Shown here piece after piece: positions 16,769 through 25,012 of a stretch of 64,000 nt of DNA (position 1 is the first letter of the stretch; every line of letters starts with the position of its first letter). The translations under genes and the position numbers were made by a program. This DNA is from Amycolatopsis echigonensis (GTDB lineage: Bacteria; Actinomycetota; Actinomycetes; Mycobacteriales; Pseudonocardiaceae): contig NZ_JACJHR010000037.1 in assembly GCF_014174495.1 (NCBI RefSeq), positions 19,097-83,096 on the forward strand, read 5' to 3'. The notes under the pieces are model-generated. The model worked only from the letters and a program-made list of their open reading frames with translations, was not told where the DNA came from and did not search any database.

Positions 16769-18691
16769 TCACGGCCGCACGAGCGCGCGGATCTCCCCGA
16801 CCGCCTCGGGGTTTTCCGCGCCGGACAGGTCGCCGGGGTCGGTGCCCAGCACGGCGGCCCGGACCGCGCGGCGCAGGATCTTCGCCGAGCGAGTCTTGGG
16901 CAGCTGCGCCACGCGGTACACCGCCGACGGAGCGAACGGCTTGCCGAGTTCCTCGGCGACCATTTCGCGCAGCTTCGCCGACACGTCCTCCCCCGCCCCC
17001 GGGCGGGGGACCCAGAACGCCCAGACCGCTTCGCCCTTCTTGGCGTCGGGCACCCCGACCGCGGCGGCTTCGGCGACCGCGGGATGCGCGGCGAGCACCG
17101 CTTCGACCTCGGCAGGGGCGAGCCGTTTGCCCGCCACGTTCATCACGTCGTCGGAGCGGCCGCGCAGGAACCACTGCCCGTCAGCGTCGACCAGCGCGTA
17201 ATCGCCGTGCCGCCACATCCCGGGGAACGTCGACCAGTACGCCTCCAGGTAGCGCTCGTCGTCCTTCCACACCCCGCGGGTCATCGCGGGCCACGGCTGG
17301 CGGCAGACGAGTTCGCCGATCTCGCCGCGGCTCGGTTTCCCGGCGTCGTCGACCACGTCCACGTCCATGCCCAGCGAAGGGCCGCCGAGCGAGCAGCTGC
17401 GGATTTCCTCCACCGGGTACGGCGCGAGGAACGAGCCGCCCACCTCCGTGCCGCCGGAGAAGTTGATGATCGGCACCCGGCCGCCGAACACGTCGCGGGC
17501 CAGCCATTCGTAGGAGTCCGGGTCCCAGGGTTCGCCGGTCGAGCCGAGCACATGCACCGCGGACAGATCGAACCCGCTCAGATCGGCCTTCTCGCTCGTG
17601 CGCAGGGTGCGGATGAGCGTCGGCGACACGCCGAGCATGGTCACCCGGTGCCGCTGCGCCAGGTCCCACAACCGGTTCAAGTCCGGCACGTCCGGCGAGC
17701 CCTCGTAGAGCAGCAGGGTCGCGCCGTTGGCGTGCGTGCCGACGATCGACAGCGGGCCCATGATCCAGCCCATGTCGGTGACCCAGCAGAACACGCCGCT
17801 CTCGCTGACGTCGAAGGAATAGGCCACCTCGCTGGCGGTCTTCACCAGGAACCCGGCGTGCGTGTGGACCGCGCCCTTGGGCTTGCCGGTGGTGCCGGAC
17901 GTGTAGGCCAGCAGCAGCGGATCGGCGGCGGACATCGCCTCGACCGGCCCCGGGTCGCCAGCGGGGAGCTGCGACCACAACACGTCCTTCGGGGTGCTGG
18001 GTTTCGGCTCCGCGGTCAGGTTTCCGACGAGCAGCACGTGCTCCACGGTCGGACACGACGCCAAAGCCTCGTCCAGCAACGGCTTCATCGCGACTTCCCG
18101 GCGCCGGCGCACGGTTCCGTCGGCGACAACGACCGCTTTGGCGTCGGCGTCCTGCAACCGCGACGCGATCGCCGTGGGCGCGAATCCGGAGAACAAGGGA
18201 ACAAGCACCGCTCCGAGACGCGCCACGGCGTAGACGGCCACCACCGCTTCCGGGATCATCGGCAGGAACAGTCCCACCGCGTCGCCGCGGCCGATGCCCA
18301 GCGCGCGCAGTCCGGCGGCCACCCGCTCCACTTCGGACGCCAACTCGCCGTAGGTCAGCTTTCGGACCGTGCCGTCCTCCGCCTCGTGCACAACGGCGTC
18401 GCGCTCGGGCGACTTCTCCGCCCAGCGGGTCAGGCAGGCGTCGGCGATGTTCAGCTCGCCGCCGACGAACCAGTCCGGCCACTCCGCACCGCGCGACAGG
18501 TCCACCACCTGCGAGTACGGCTTGCGGAAGGGCAGGCCGAGGTCGCGCACGACGGCGTCCCAGTACCAGCCGATGTCCTCGACCGACCGCGCGCGCAGTT
18601 CGGCCAGGGAGTCCGCGCCGTGCGTGCGGGCGAGCCGCGTGACGTTGGCGTTCTCGACGTAGTCGTCGGTGGGAACCCAGGTGTAGACCAC
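16769..18691 (-). CDS. Acyl-CoA synthetase, acetoacetyl/acetyl-CoA synthetase-like (640 aa)
   Basis: A large AMP-forming ligase. An N-terminal ACS-type cap (about 1-90) precedes AYTSGTTGKPKGAVHTHAG (P-loop-like core), NFSGGTEVGG, a RGRSDDVMNVAGKRLAPAEVE hinge and the C-terminal KTRSAKILRR lysine. At 640 residues it resembles acetyl- or propionyl-CoA synthetases more than the 540-residue fatty acid ligases also present here. It would activate a carboxylic acid at the cost of ATP. The GTG start follows GAGGAG and lies 4 nt after the stop of the acyl-CoA dehydrogenase, so the two form an operon read from the promoter at about 19900. Confidence 0.9.
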   Translation of the reverse strand: MVYTWVPTDDYVENANVTRLARTHGADSLAELRARSVEDIGWYWDAVVRDLGLPFRKPYSQVVDLSRGAEWPDWFVGGELNIADACLTRWAEKSPERDAVVHEAEDGTVRKLTYGELASEVERVAAGLRALGIGRGDAVGLFLPMIPEAVVAVYAVARLGAVLVPLFSGFAPTAIASRLQDADAKAVVVADGTVRRRREVAMKPLLDEALASCPTVEHVLLVGNLTAEPKPSTPKDVLWSQLPAGDPGPVEAMSAADPLLLAYTSGTTGKPKGAVHTHAGFLVKTASEVAYSFDVSESGVFCWVTDMGWIMGPLSIVGTHANGATLLLYEGSPDVPDLNRLWDLAQRHRVTMLGVSPTLIRTLRTSEKADLSGFDLSAVHVLGSTGEPWDPDSYEWLARDVFGGRVPIINFSGGTEVGGSFLAPYPVEEIRSCSLGGPSLGMDVDVVDDAGKPSRGEIGELVCRQPWPAMTRGVWKDDERYLEAYWSTFPGMWRHGDYALVDADGQWFLRGRSDDVMNVAGKRLAPAEVEAVLAAHPAVAEAAAVGVPDAKKGEAVWAFWVPRPGAGEDVSAKLREMVAEELGKPFAPSAVYRVAQLPKTRSAKILRRAVRAAVLGTDPGDLSGAENPEAVGEIRALVRP

Positions 18692-18695
18692 GGTG

Positions 18696-19868
18696 TCAGC
18701 TCCTCGGCATGCCGAGCATCCGCTCGGCCAGGATGTTGCGCTGGATGAAGGTGGAACCGCCCGCGATGGCGGTGCCGCGGGCCTGGTAGGCCAGCCGGAG
18801 CCACCGCGAGCCGGCTTGCTCGTCGTCGAGCCCGAACTGGTCGCCGAGCGGATCCAGCGAAAGCCGGAAGTCCGCGAGATCCTCCACCAGCGGGCAGAAG
18901 TACAGCTTGCCGATCGAGGTGACCGGCCCGGGCGGACCGCCCTCCGCGGCGAGCGTGACCACCCGCTGGCCGATCAGCCGGTGCGTCAGCGCGCGGCCGT
19001 AGAGGTCGGCGATCTTCTGCCGGACCACCGGGTCCGCGCCGAGCGGCTCGCCGTTTTCGCCGGTGCGGGCGGCGATGTCGGCGACGATGTCCTCCACCGC
19101 GCGGCGCGTGTTGACCCGGCCGGTCGCGATGGCGACCCGCTCGTAGCCCAGCGTCCCCATCGCGACCCGCCAGCCGCCGTCGACTTCCCCGACGACGAGC
19201 TCATCAGGGATGAACACGCCGTCGAGGAAAACCTCGTTGAATTCGGCCTCGCCGAGCATGTGCGCCAGCGGCCGCACGGTGACCCCCGGGCTGTCCATCG
19301 GCAGCAGGAAGTACGTGATGCCCTTGTGCCGCGGGCCGCCGCCGGTGCGGGCGAGCAGGATCGCGTGCGCGGCGAGCTGCGCGCGGCTGGTCCAGATCTT
19401 CTGCCCGTCGATCCGCCAGCCGCCCTCGGTCCTGGTCGCCTTGGTGCGCAGCGAGGCCAGGTCGGAACCGGCCTCGGGCTCGGAGAACAGCTGGCACCAG
19501 ATCTCTTCGCCGGTCAGGATCGGGCGCAGGAACCGTTCTTTCTGCGCGTCGGTGCCGAAGCCGGCGATCGTGGGCCCGGCGAAGTCCTCGCCGATGATGT
19601 TGAGCCGCTCCGGCGCGCCCGCGCGGTCGGTTTCGTCGGTGAACACCGCGCGCAGTTTCTCGTCGACGCCACGGCCGCCGTATTCGGCAGGCCAGGACAG
19701 CCCGGCGTAACCGGCGTCGAACAGCATCTGCTGCCACTGCCGCCAGAACGGCAGCTTTCCTTCCAGGTCCGGCGGTTCGGGCCAGGGCAGTTTCGGCAGC
19801 GCGCTGCCGAGCCAGTCCCTGATCTCCGCCCGGAACCGGGCCTCTTCGGGCGAGTCCGCGAGCTCCAT
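18696..19868 (-). CDS. Acyl-CoA dehydrogenase (FadE-like)
   Basis: A 390-residue acyl-CoA dehydrogenase of the actinobacterial lipid/steroid type: QLFSEPEAGSDLASLRTKA (FAD and substrate loop), WTSRAQ, an ERV segment in TLGYERVAIATGRV where several of these enzymes have the catalytic Glu, and GGSTFIQRNILAERMLGMPR at the C-terminus. GGSTFIQ replaces the usual EGT/AGTNE loop. It is the first gene of an acyl-CoA dehydrogenase-ligase operon, divergent from the MaoC pair across an operator at 19907-19918. Confidence 0.9.
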   Translation of the reverse strand: MELADSPEEARFRAEIRDWLGSALPKLPWPEPPDLEGKLPFWRQWQQMLFDAGYAGLSWPAEYGGRGVDEKLRAVFTDETDRAGAPERLNIIGEDFAGPTIAGFGTDAQKERFLRPILTGEEIWCQLFSEPEAGSDLASLRTKATRTEGGWRIDGQKIWTSRAQLAAHAILLARTGGGPRHKGITYFLLPMDSPGVTVRPLAHMLGEAEFNEVFLDGVFIPDELVVGEVDGGWRVAMGTLGYERVAIATGRVNTRRAVEDIVADIAARTGENGEPLGADPVVRQKIADLYGRALTHRLIGQRVVTLAAEGGPPGPVTSIGKLYFCPLVEDLADFRLSLDPLGDQFGLDDEQAGSRWLRLAYQARGTAIAGGSTFIQRNILAERMLGMPRS

Positions 19869-19902
19869 CGGTCAACCCTTCGCGTCGTTTCGGGCTAATG
19901 AT

Positions 19903-19918
19903 ACTATAGGTCAGACCA
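19903..19918. promoter_or_regulatory. Promoter/operator for the divergent dehydrogenase and MaoC genes
   Basis: GGTCAGACC (19909-19917) is identical to the palindrome in front of the GntR gene. On the minus strand it is followed at once by TATAGT (19903-19908), a likely -10 box for the acyl-CoA dehydrogenase gene 35 bp away. The MaoC gene starts 15 bp to the right. A regulator bound here would control both directions. Confidence 0.6.
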
Positions 19919-19932
19919 AACAGGGAGGTGTC

Positions 19933-20349
19933 ATGAACGTCCTCGACGAGGTCTCGTTCGACGTAGAGCGCGGTAAGATCCGGGAGTTCGCCCTGGCCAC
20001 CCACGCCGCCGATCCGGTGCACGTCGACCGCGGCGCCGCCCGTGACGCGGGTTTTCCCGACGTGCCCGCCACGGCCACGCATGTAGTGGTGGCTGGGCAT
20101 TTCCGCGATCAGCGGGCGTTCGTGGCCAAGCTGGGGCTGGCATTCGAGCGAGTCGTCGTAGGTTCGGTGAATTGGACTTACTTTCGGCCGTTGTGCGCTG
20201 GCGACTCGGTGCACGGCGTACGCCGCGTCGCCGACGACACGGAGAAACGCGGCATGCGCTTCGTGACCCTGGAAACCGACTACCTCGACGCGTCGGGCGA
20301 ATGCGCGGTCCGCGTGCGGGAAGTCCTGATCGAGCGGAGTGCCCAGTGA
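19933..20349 (+). CDS. MaoC-like N-terminal (FAS1-type) dehydratase subunit
   Basis: A 138-residue hot-dog protein of the FAS1-like dehydratase type. It starts MNVLDEVSFDVERGKIREF and has HAADPVHVDRGAARDAGFPD and FERVVVGSVNWTYFRPLCAGD. This half of a double hot-dog usually lacks the catalytic Asp/His and shapes the acyl pocket. The next gene, overlapping as GTGA, supplies the catalytic half. Together they should form a heteromeric enoyl-CoA hydratase like ChsH1/ChsH2-type pairs (inference). GGGAGG precedes the ATG. Confidence 0.88.
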   Translation: MNVLDEVSFDVERGKIREFALATHAADPVHVDRGAARDAGFPDVPATATHVVVAGHFRDQRAFVAKLGLAFERVVVGSVNWTYFRPLCAGDSVHGVRRVADDTEKRGMRFVTLETDYLDASGECAVRVREVLIERSAQ

Positions 20350-20744
20350 GGAAGCCCGTCGCCGTAGCCGTCGGCGAGTCCTTGCCCACCGGGGAAACCG
20401 GGCCGGTCACCCAGACCGACATCGTGCGGTTCGCCGGCGCGGGCGGCGATTTCAACCCGCTGCACCACGATCCGGAGTTTTCCGCTGCCGCGGGGTTCCC
20501 CGGAGTGCTGGCGATGGGCCAGTTCCAGGCCGGGCTTCTCGCCGCGTGGCTGACCGACTGGTGCGGCATCGAGCACCTCCGCGAGTACGAGGTCCGGTTC
20601 GTCGCTCCGGTCTTCCTCGGGAACCGGCTGCGGTTCTCCGGCGAAGTCACCGCGATCGAGTCCGGGGTCGCCGAACTCGTGCTGCGGGTGACGCGCGGCG
20701 ACGAGGAGATCGTCCGCGCCGCCGCGCGGGTCGCCGTTGCCTGA
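20346..20744 (+). CDS. MaoC-like (R)-hydratase catalytic subunit
   Basis: A 132-residue hot-dog protein. The hydratase 2 motif is present as GDFNPLHHDPEFSAAAGFPG followed by GVLAMGQF, with the Asp and His needed for water addition to 2-enoyl-CoA. The GTG start overlaps the stop of the upstream FAS1-like half by 4 nt, so the two are made together. The gene ends 6 nt before the convergent ligase. It probably provides (R)-specific hydration complementing the crotonases of the window. Confidence 0.88.
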   Translation: MRKPVAVAVGESLPTGETGPVTQTDIVRFAGAGGDFNPLHHDPEFSAAAGFPGVLAMGQFQAGLLAAWLTDWCGIEHLREYEVRFVAPVFLGNRLRFSGEVTAIESGVAELVLRVTRGDEEIVRAAARVAVA

Positions 20745-20750
20745 AGACGG

Positions 20751-22361
20751 TCAGGCAAACCGCTGCCGGAGGTGGTACTTGAGGATCTTGCCGCCGACCG
20801 TCTCGGGCATCTTCTCCACGAAGAAGATCCTTTTCGGACACTCGTACCCGGCCAGCTGTTCGCGCGCATAGGCGATCAGCTCCACGTCGGTCACCTCGGC
20901 GGTCTTGACGACGACAGCGGCGACGAGCTCGCCCCACTTCTCGTCCGGAACGCCGATCACGGCGACCCGGCCGACCGCGGGATGCCCGGCCAGCACCGTC
21001 TCCACCCGGAGGCTGGACACGTTCTCGCCGCCGGTTTTCACGATGTCCTTGAAGCGGTCCACCATGATCTGCTGGCCGTCGTCGTCGAAGACGCAACTGT
21101 CTCCGGAGTGGAACCAGCCGTCGCGGAACGCCGCGGCCGTCGCCTGCTCGTCCCGGTAGTATCCGGCCGTCAGCGCCGGAGACCGGTACACTGCCTCGCC
21201 CGGCTCCCCCGCCACGCCGCGCAGGCTGCGGCCGGTCTCGTCGACGATGTCAGCGGCCAGCATGGGGTTGGGCGCGCCGACGTGGTTCACCCCGTCGAGC
21301 GCCTGCTCCCGCTTCTCCGGATAGCGATCCGGCCAGAACCGGTAGCAGGACATCGATTCGGTCTGCCCGAACACTTCCAGCAGCGCGACGTCCTCGCCGC
21401 ACACCTCGCGCATCCGGTCGAAGAGATCGGGTTTCATCGCGCCCCAGGAGAACATCGCGACGGTGAGGCTGCGCAGGTCCACCTCGCCGGGCCGCACGAG
21501 CGCTTCGTCGACGAGCTTCTGCAGCCACAGCGGCGAACCCGCCCAGAGTGCTGTGGCACGCTCGCGGGTGATCGTGTCCGCGAGCAGCCCCGCGTCTGAC
21601 CGGCGGCCGAGGACTACCCGGCCGCCCGCGAAGAACGCGGGCAGCACGGCCGAGTTGTGACCGCAGTGGTAGACGATCGGCAGGAACGTGCACAGCCGGA
21701 GGTCTTCTTCGTAACGCAAGCCGCGGGTCAGCGACAGGGCGTAGCTGTGGGCGGTCAGGTACGAGTAGGTGTGCGTGGCCATCGAGGCTTTCGGCATCGC
21801 CGTCGTGCCGGACGTGAACACCAGGCTCCACACGTCGTCCCCGTGGATCTTGACGTCGACCTCGTGCCCCGGCCTGCCGCGGATCCAGTCCGCGAACCCT
21901 TCGCCGATCACCACCGGGGCGGGCAGCTTCGCCCGTGCGAGCAGCGGGGCGGCTCTTTCGGCGAACTCGGCGTCCACCACGGCGAAGGCGGCTTCGGTGT
22001 GGCCGAGCACCCAAGTCAGCACGTCCGGCGCGAGCAATGGGTTCACCGGCACCGCCACCAGGCCCGCCTTGGCGATGCCGAACAGGGTCACGATCGCTTC
22101 GACCGAGTTGTCGCAGTACAACAGCACGCGGTCGCCGCGCTTCAGCCCTTCGCCCAGAAGGGCGTGCGCCACGCGGTTTGCCGCCTCGTCGGCCTGTTTG
22201 TACGTCAGCTCCCGGAATTCCGGGCTGCTGAAAGCACCAGGCGCGCCGATGATCGCGGGCTGATCGGGCCTGCTCCAGGTGAGCCGTTCGAGCACATCGC
22301 CGACGGCCATCCGGTTCCAGCGGTCGTCGGACCGGCGGCCGTACAGGGTGGTGACGTCCAT
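20751..22361 (-). CDS. AMP-forming acyl-CoA ligase (536 aa)
   Basis: A 536-residue acyl-CoA ligase starting MDVTTLYGRRSDDRW. Core motifs: VFTSGTTAMPKASMATHTYS (note Ala-Met where Gly or Arg is usual), VFGQTESMSCYRF, VDRFKDIVKTGGENVSSLRV and the catalytic lysine in TVGGKILKYHLR. It would activate a medium or cyclic carboxylic acid. A GTG nine bases earlier (22370) overlaps the stop of the upstream ligase as GTGA and is an alternative start. The two ligases form one operon but are clearly different in sequence, suggesting different acids or an intermediate activated later in the pathway. Confidence 0.9.
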   Translation of the reverse strand: MDVTTLYGRRSDDRWNRMAVGDVLERLTWSRPDQPAIIGAPGAFSSPEFRELTYKQADEAANRVAHALLGEGLKRGDRVLLYCDNSVEAIVTLFGIAKAGLVAVPVNPLLAPDVLTWVLGHTEAAFAVVDAEFAERAAPLLARAKLPAPVVIGEGFADWIRGRPGHEVDVKIHGDDVWSLVFTSGTTAMPKASMATHTYSYLTAHSYALSLTRGLRYEEDLRLCTFLPIVYHCGHNSAVLPAFFAGGRVVLGRRSDAGLLADTITRERATALWAGSPLWLQKLVDEALVRPGEVDLRSLTVAMFSWGAMKPDLFDRMREVCGEDVALLEVFGQTESMSCYRFWPDRYPEKREQALDGVNHVGAPNPMLAADIVDETGRSLRGVAGEPGEAVYRSPALTAGYYRDEQATAAAFRDGWFHSGDSCVFDDDGQQIMVDRFKDIVKTGGENVSSLRVETVLAGHPAVGRVAVIGVPDEKWGELVAAVVVKTAEVTDVELIAYAREQLAGYECPKRIFFVEKMPETVGGKILKYHLRQRFA

Positions 22362-22366
22362 TCGCG

Positions 22367-24010
22367 TCACACCGCCGTCTCGGCGGCCTTCACCTTTTCC
22401 GCGATATCCGCTCGCAGCCGGTGTTTCTGGATCTTCCCGGTGGCTGTCATCGGCAGTTCGGGCACGACCTCCAGCCGTTCGGGCATCTTCTGGATCGCCA
22501 GCCCTTGCCCCAGCAGGAAGTCCTTGATCTCGTCGAGCGTCACGTTCTCGTGGCCGGGCCTCGGCACCAGATACAGGCAGATGCGCTCGCCGAGCCGCCG
22601 GTCCGGCATGCCGACCACGGCCGCGGCGGCGACCGCCGGATGCCCGGTCAGCAGGTCCTCCACCTGGCGGACGCTGATGTTCATCCCGCCGCGGATCACG
22701 ATGTCCTTCAGCCTGCCGGTGACCCGGATGTAGCCGTCGTCGTCCATCACCCCGAGGTCTCCGGAACGGGAGTACCCCTCGGGCGTGAACAGCGCCTCGG
22801 TCTCGGCGGGATTGCCGATGTATTCGAGCATGTGCATCGGGCCGCGGTAGGCGATGTCGCCTTGCTGACCGCGGGGCACCTCCGCGCCGAGCTCGTCGAC
22901 GATCTTGATCGAACTGCCCGGCAGGACCCGCCCGTCGGAGGTCGACGACCGGGCCGGGTCGTCCTCGATGGTGCACATGCTGGTGGTCACGTTCTCGGTG
23001 CGGCCGTAGAGGCTCAGCACACGGCACCCGGGCAGCAACCGGCCCGCCTGCTCGATGAACGCGGCGGGAATCGGCGCGCCCGCCGCGACCCACAGCCGCA
23101 GGCTGCTCGCGTCGTGCCGGGCCGGGTCGTAGACGTCCATCAGCATCTGCAGGAACGTCGTCGCGGTGACGGACACCGTGCACCCGAAGCGGCGGATGTG
23201 TTCCAGCCCGGTCTCGGGCTCCCACACCTCCATGACGTGCGACGCGGCACCGTGCATGAGCGGGAGCAGAATGCTGGTGACGAGGCCCGTGGTGTGCGTG
23301 ATCGGTGACGGTCCGAATTGGACATCGGTGTCCCGGTAGCCGAATCCCTTGGCCAGCAGCCGGGATCCGCACGCCATCGTGTTGAAGGTATGGAGGCAGC
23401 CCTTCGGCCGCGAGGTGGTGCCGGAGCTGTACACGATCACGAAGTGGTCGTCGGCTCCGACTCCCGGACCGAGGTCGCGGTCGTCGTCGACTTCCAGCGA
23501 CGCCAGCGGGATCGTGCCTTCGGCCTCCCCGCGCACGAGCACGAGCGTCTCCAGGCCGGCCACATCTTGCTGGATGGTGCGGTACATGGCGGCATAGTCG
23601 AACTTCTTGAAGCGGTGACAGGCGATCGCCATCTTCGCGCCCGAGTTGCGCACGATGTAGCCGACCTCGTCCAGACGGTAGATCGGCATGATCGGCACCA
23701 TGATCGCGCCGATCCTGGACAGGGCCAGGGCGACCTGAGCGAACTCGACCCAGTTGGGCATCTGCACGCACACCCGGTCCCCGACGTCGATCCCCTTGCC
23801 GCGGAGGCCTTTCGCCAGCCGAACCGCCCCGTCGCGCAGCTCGCGGAAGGTGAGCGACCGGGTGTCGTCGGTCAGGAACACCTTGTCCGGCCGCAGTTCC
23901 GCCTGCTGTTCGAGTAACTCGAAGAACGTCTCCCGCCGCCACTGGCCGGTGGCGTGGAACCGCTCGATCTCCTCGGCCGAGTAACGATCAGTGACCCGTG
24001 CGAACTCCAT
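22367..24010 (-). CDS. AMP-forming acyl-CoA ligase (cyclohexanecarboxylate-CoA ligase-like candidate)
   Basis: A 547-residue ligase starting MEFARVTDRYSAEEIERFH. Motifs: VYSSGTTSRPKGCLHTFNTM, LYGRTENVTTSMC, VTGRLKDIVIRGGMNISVRQ and the C-terminal ATGKIQKHRLR lysine. It is a close paralogue of the ligase at 31175-32800; both share the DRY..EEI start, the SGTTSRPKGC core and the ITH/VTHSTGLVTS segment. Both are preceded at about 45-51 bp by the same 25-bp inverted repeat. Ligases of this branch include AliA-type enzymes; the exact substrate cannot be read from sequence. Confidence 0.9.
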   Translation of the reverse strand: MEFARVTDRYSAEEIERFHATGQWRRETFFELLEQQAELRPDKVFLTDDTRSLTFRELRDGAVRLAKGLRGKGIDVGDRVCVQMPNWVEFAQVALALSRIGAIMVPIMPIYRLDEVGYIVRNSGAKMAIACHRFKKFDYAAMYRTIQQDVAGLETLVLVRGEAEGTIPLASLEVDDDRDLGPGVGADDHFVIVYSSGTTSRPKGCLHTFNTMACGSRLLAKGFGYRDTDVQFGPSPITHTTGLVTSILLPLMHGAASHVMEVWEPETGLEHIRRFGCTVSVTATTFLQMLMDVYDPARHDASSLRLWVAAGAPIPAAFIEQAGRLLPGCRVLSLYGRTENVTTSMCTIEDDPARSSTSDGRVLPGSSIKIVDELGAEVPRGQQGDIAYRGPMHMLEYIGNPAETEALFTPEGYSRSGDLGVMDDDGYIRVTGRLKDIVIRGGMNISVRQVEDLLTGHPAVAAAAVVGMPDRRLGERICLYLVPRPGHENVTLDEIKDFLLGQGLAIQKMPERLEVVPELPMTATGKIQKHRLRADIAEKVKAAETAV

Positions 24011-24060
24011 GGGCGATCTTCCTTGATCTGAAGAGGAATAAGGGGCACGACCCGCTTGTC

Positions 24061-24085
24061 GGTCCAACGCTAATATTGTTGGACC
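24061..24085. promoter_or_regulatory. 25-bp inverted repeat upstream of the ligase operon
   Basis: GGTCCAAC (24061-24068) and GTTGGACC (24078-24085) are perfect 8-bp arms around a 9-bp AT-rich spacer. It lies 51 bp upstream of the ligase ATG at 24010. The same layout recurs at 31106-31130 upstream of the paralogous ligase. A half copy, TTGGACC, occurs at 26012-26018 in front of the MDR reductase gene. Confidence 0.65.
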
Positions 24086-24226
24086 AAAAATGCAACGGTG
24101 TCGATGCGGCGAAACCTCAAGGCGCGCAAGCCCTCCTTGGGACGGGAGACCAGCTCAGGACGACCGGCGATCGTACGGTCCGCGACCGGTTTCGCGGCGG
24201 TCCGAAACGGGCGTCTTACGCACTCC

Positions 24227-25012
24227 TCAGCGCCGCCGCCACTCCGGACGCCGTTTCTCCCGGAACGCCGCGACACCCTCCCCGAGATCCTCCGTCGTGA
24301 AGGCCAGGGCCAGCTGCGCCTGCAGCACGTCCAGCGCCTCGGACAGGCCGAGGTCCCGCGTGGAGTCGATCGCGTTCTTGCCGAGTTTCATCAGGAGCGG
24401 GGACTTTTCCGCCAGCCGGTGCGCCCAGGACCGCACGGTCTCGTCGAACTCCGCGTCCGGGACGACCTTGTTCACCACGCCCAGGTCCCGCGCCTCGGCG
24501 GCGGTGATCTTGTCGCCGAGCATCATCAGTTCGTTGGCCTTCATCCGGTCGACGTTGCGGTAGATCAGCGCGGAGATCATGAACGGGAACGCCCCGACGT
24601 TGATCTCCGGACAGCCGAACCGCGCGGATTCCTTGGCCAGCACCAGATCGCACGCCAGCGCGAGGCCGAAGGCCCCGGCGAGGACGTCGCCGCCCGCCGC
24701 GCAGAGCACCGGTTTGCCGAGCGCGCCGAGCAGCTTGAACAGGCGCGGGAACCGATCGAGCCCGGCGTACTTGGCGATGGGCGGCCGCTCGTCGGCGAAG
24801 GCTTTGAGATTGCCGCCGGAAGAGAACACGCGGTCGTGCGAGGAGCCCAGCACGACGACCCGGACGTCGTCGTCCGCGCGGGCGGTTTCCAGTGCGCGCA
24901 ACAGTTCGTCGAGGAGTTCGTCGCTCAGCGCGTTGCGCGTCGCGGGATCGTCGAGCGTGACGTAGGCGGCGCCTGCGGCGTCGACCTCGTAGCGGACCAG
25001 AGCGTCACTCAT
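24227..25012 (-). CDS. Enoyl-CoA hydratase/isomerase family protein
   Basis: A 261-residue crotonase-fold protein. FSSGGNLKAF takes the first oxyanion position and AGGDVLAGAFGLALACD the second. The distal hydratase glutamate is present (GCPEINVGAFPFM) but the first is replaced by Gly in AGAFG, so it may be an isomerase or a one-glutamate hydratase. The GAFPFMISALIYRNV block is typical of a subgroup seen in acyclic terpenoid and leucine-type pathways; the link is loose. The ATG overlaps the MDR reductase stop by 8 nt (ATGAGTGA). The 216-bp gap downstream holds the inverted repeat at 24061. Confidence 0.85.
   Translation of the reverse strand: MSDALVRYEVDAAGAAYVTLDDPATRNALSDELLDELLRALETARADDDVRVVVLGSSHDRVFSSGGNLKAFADERPPIAKYAGLDRFPRLFKLLGALGKPVLCAAGGDVLAGAFGLALACDLVLAKESARFGCPEINVGAFPFMISALIYRNVDRMKANELMMLGDKITAAEARDLGVVNKVVPDAEFDETVRSWAHRLAEKSPLLMKLGKNAIDSTRDLGLSEALDVLQAQLALAFTTEDLGEGVAAFREKRRPEWRRR

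Noticed and set aside
20751..23942. A 1063-codon minus-strand frame suggesting a giant ligase fusion
   Set aside because: Only the last half is real ligase; the first part is an Arg-rich out-of-frame reading of the upstream ligase gene. The two genes overlap normally at 22361-22370.
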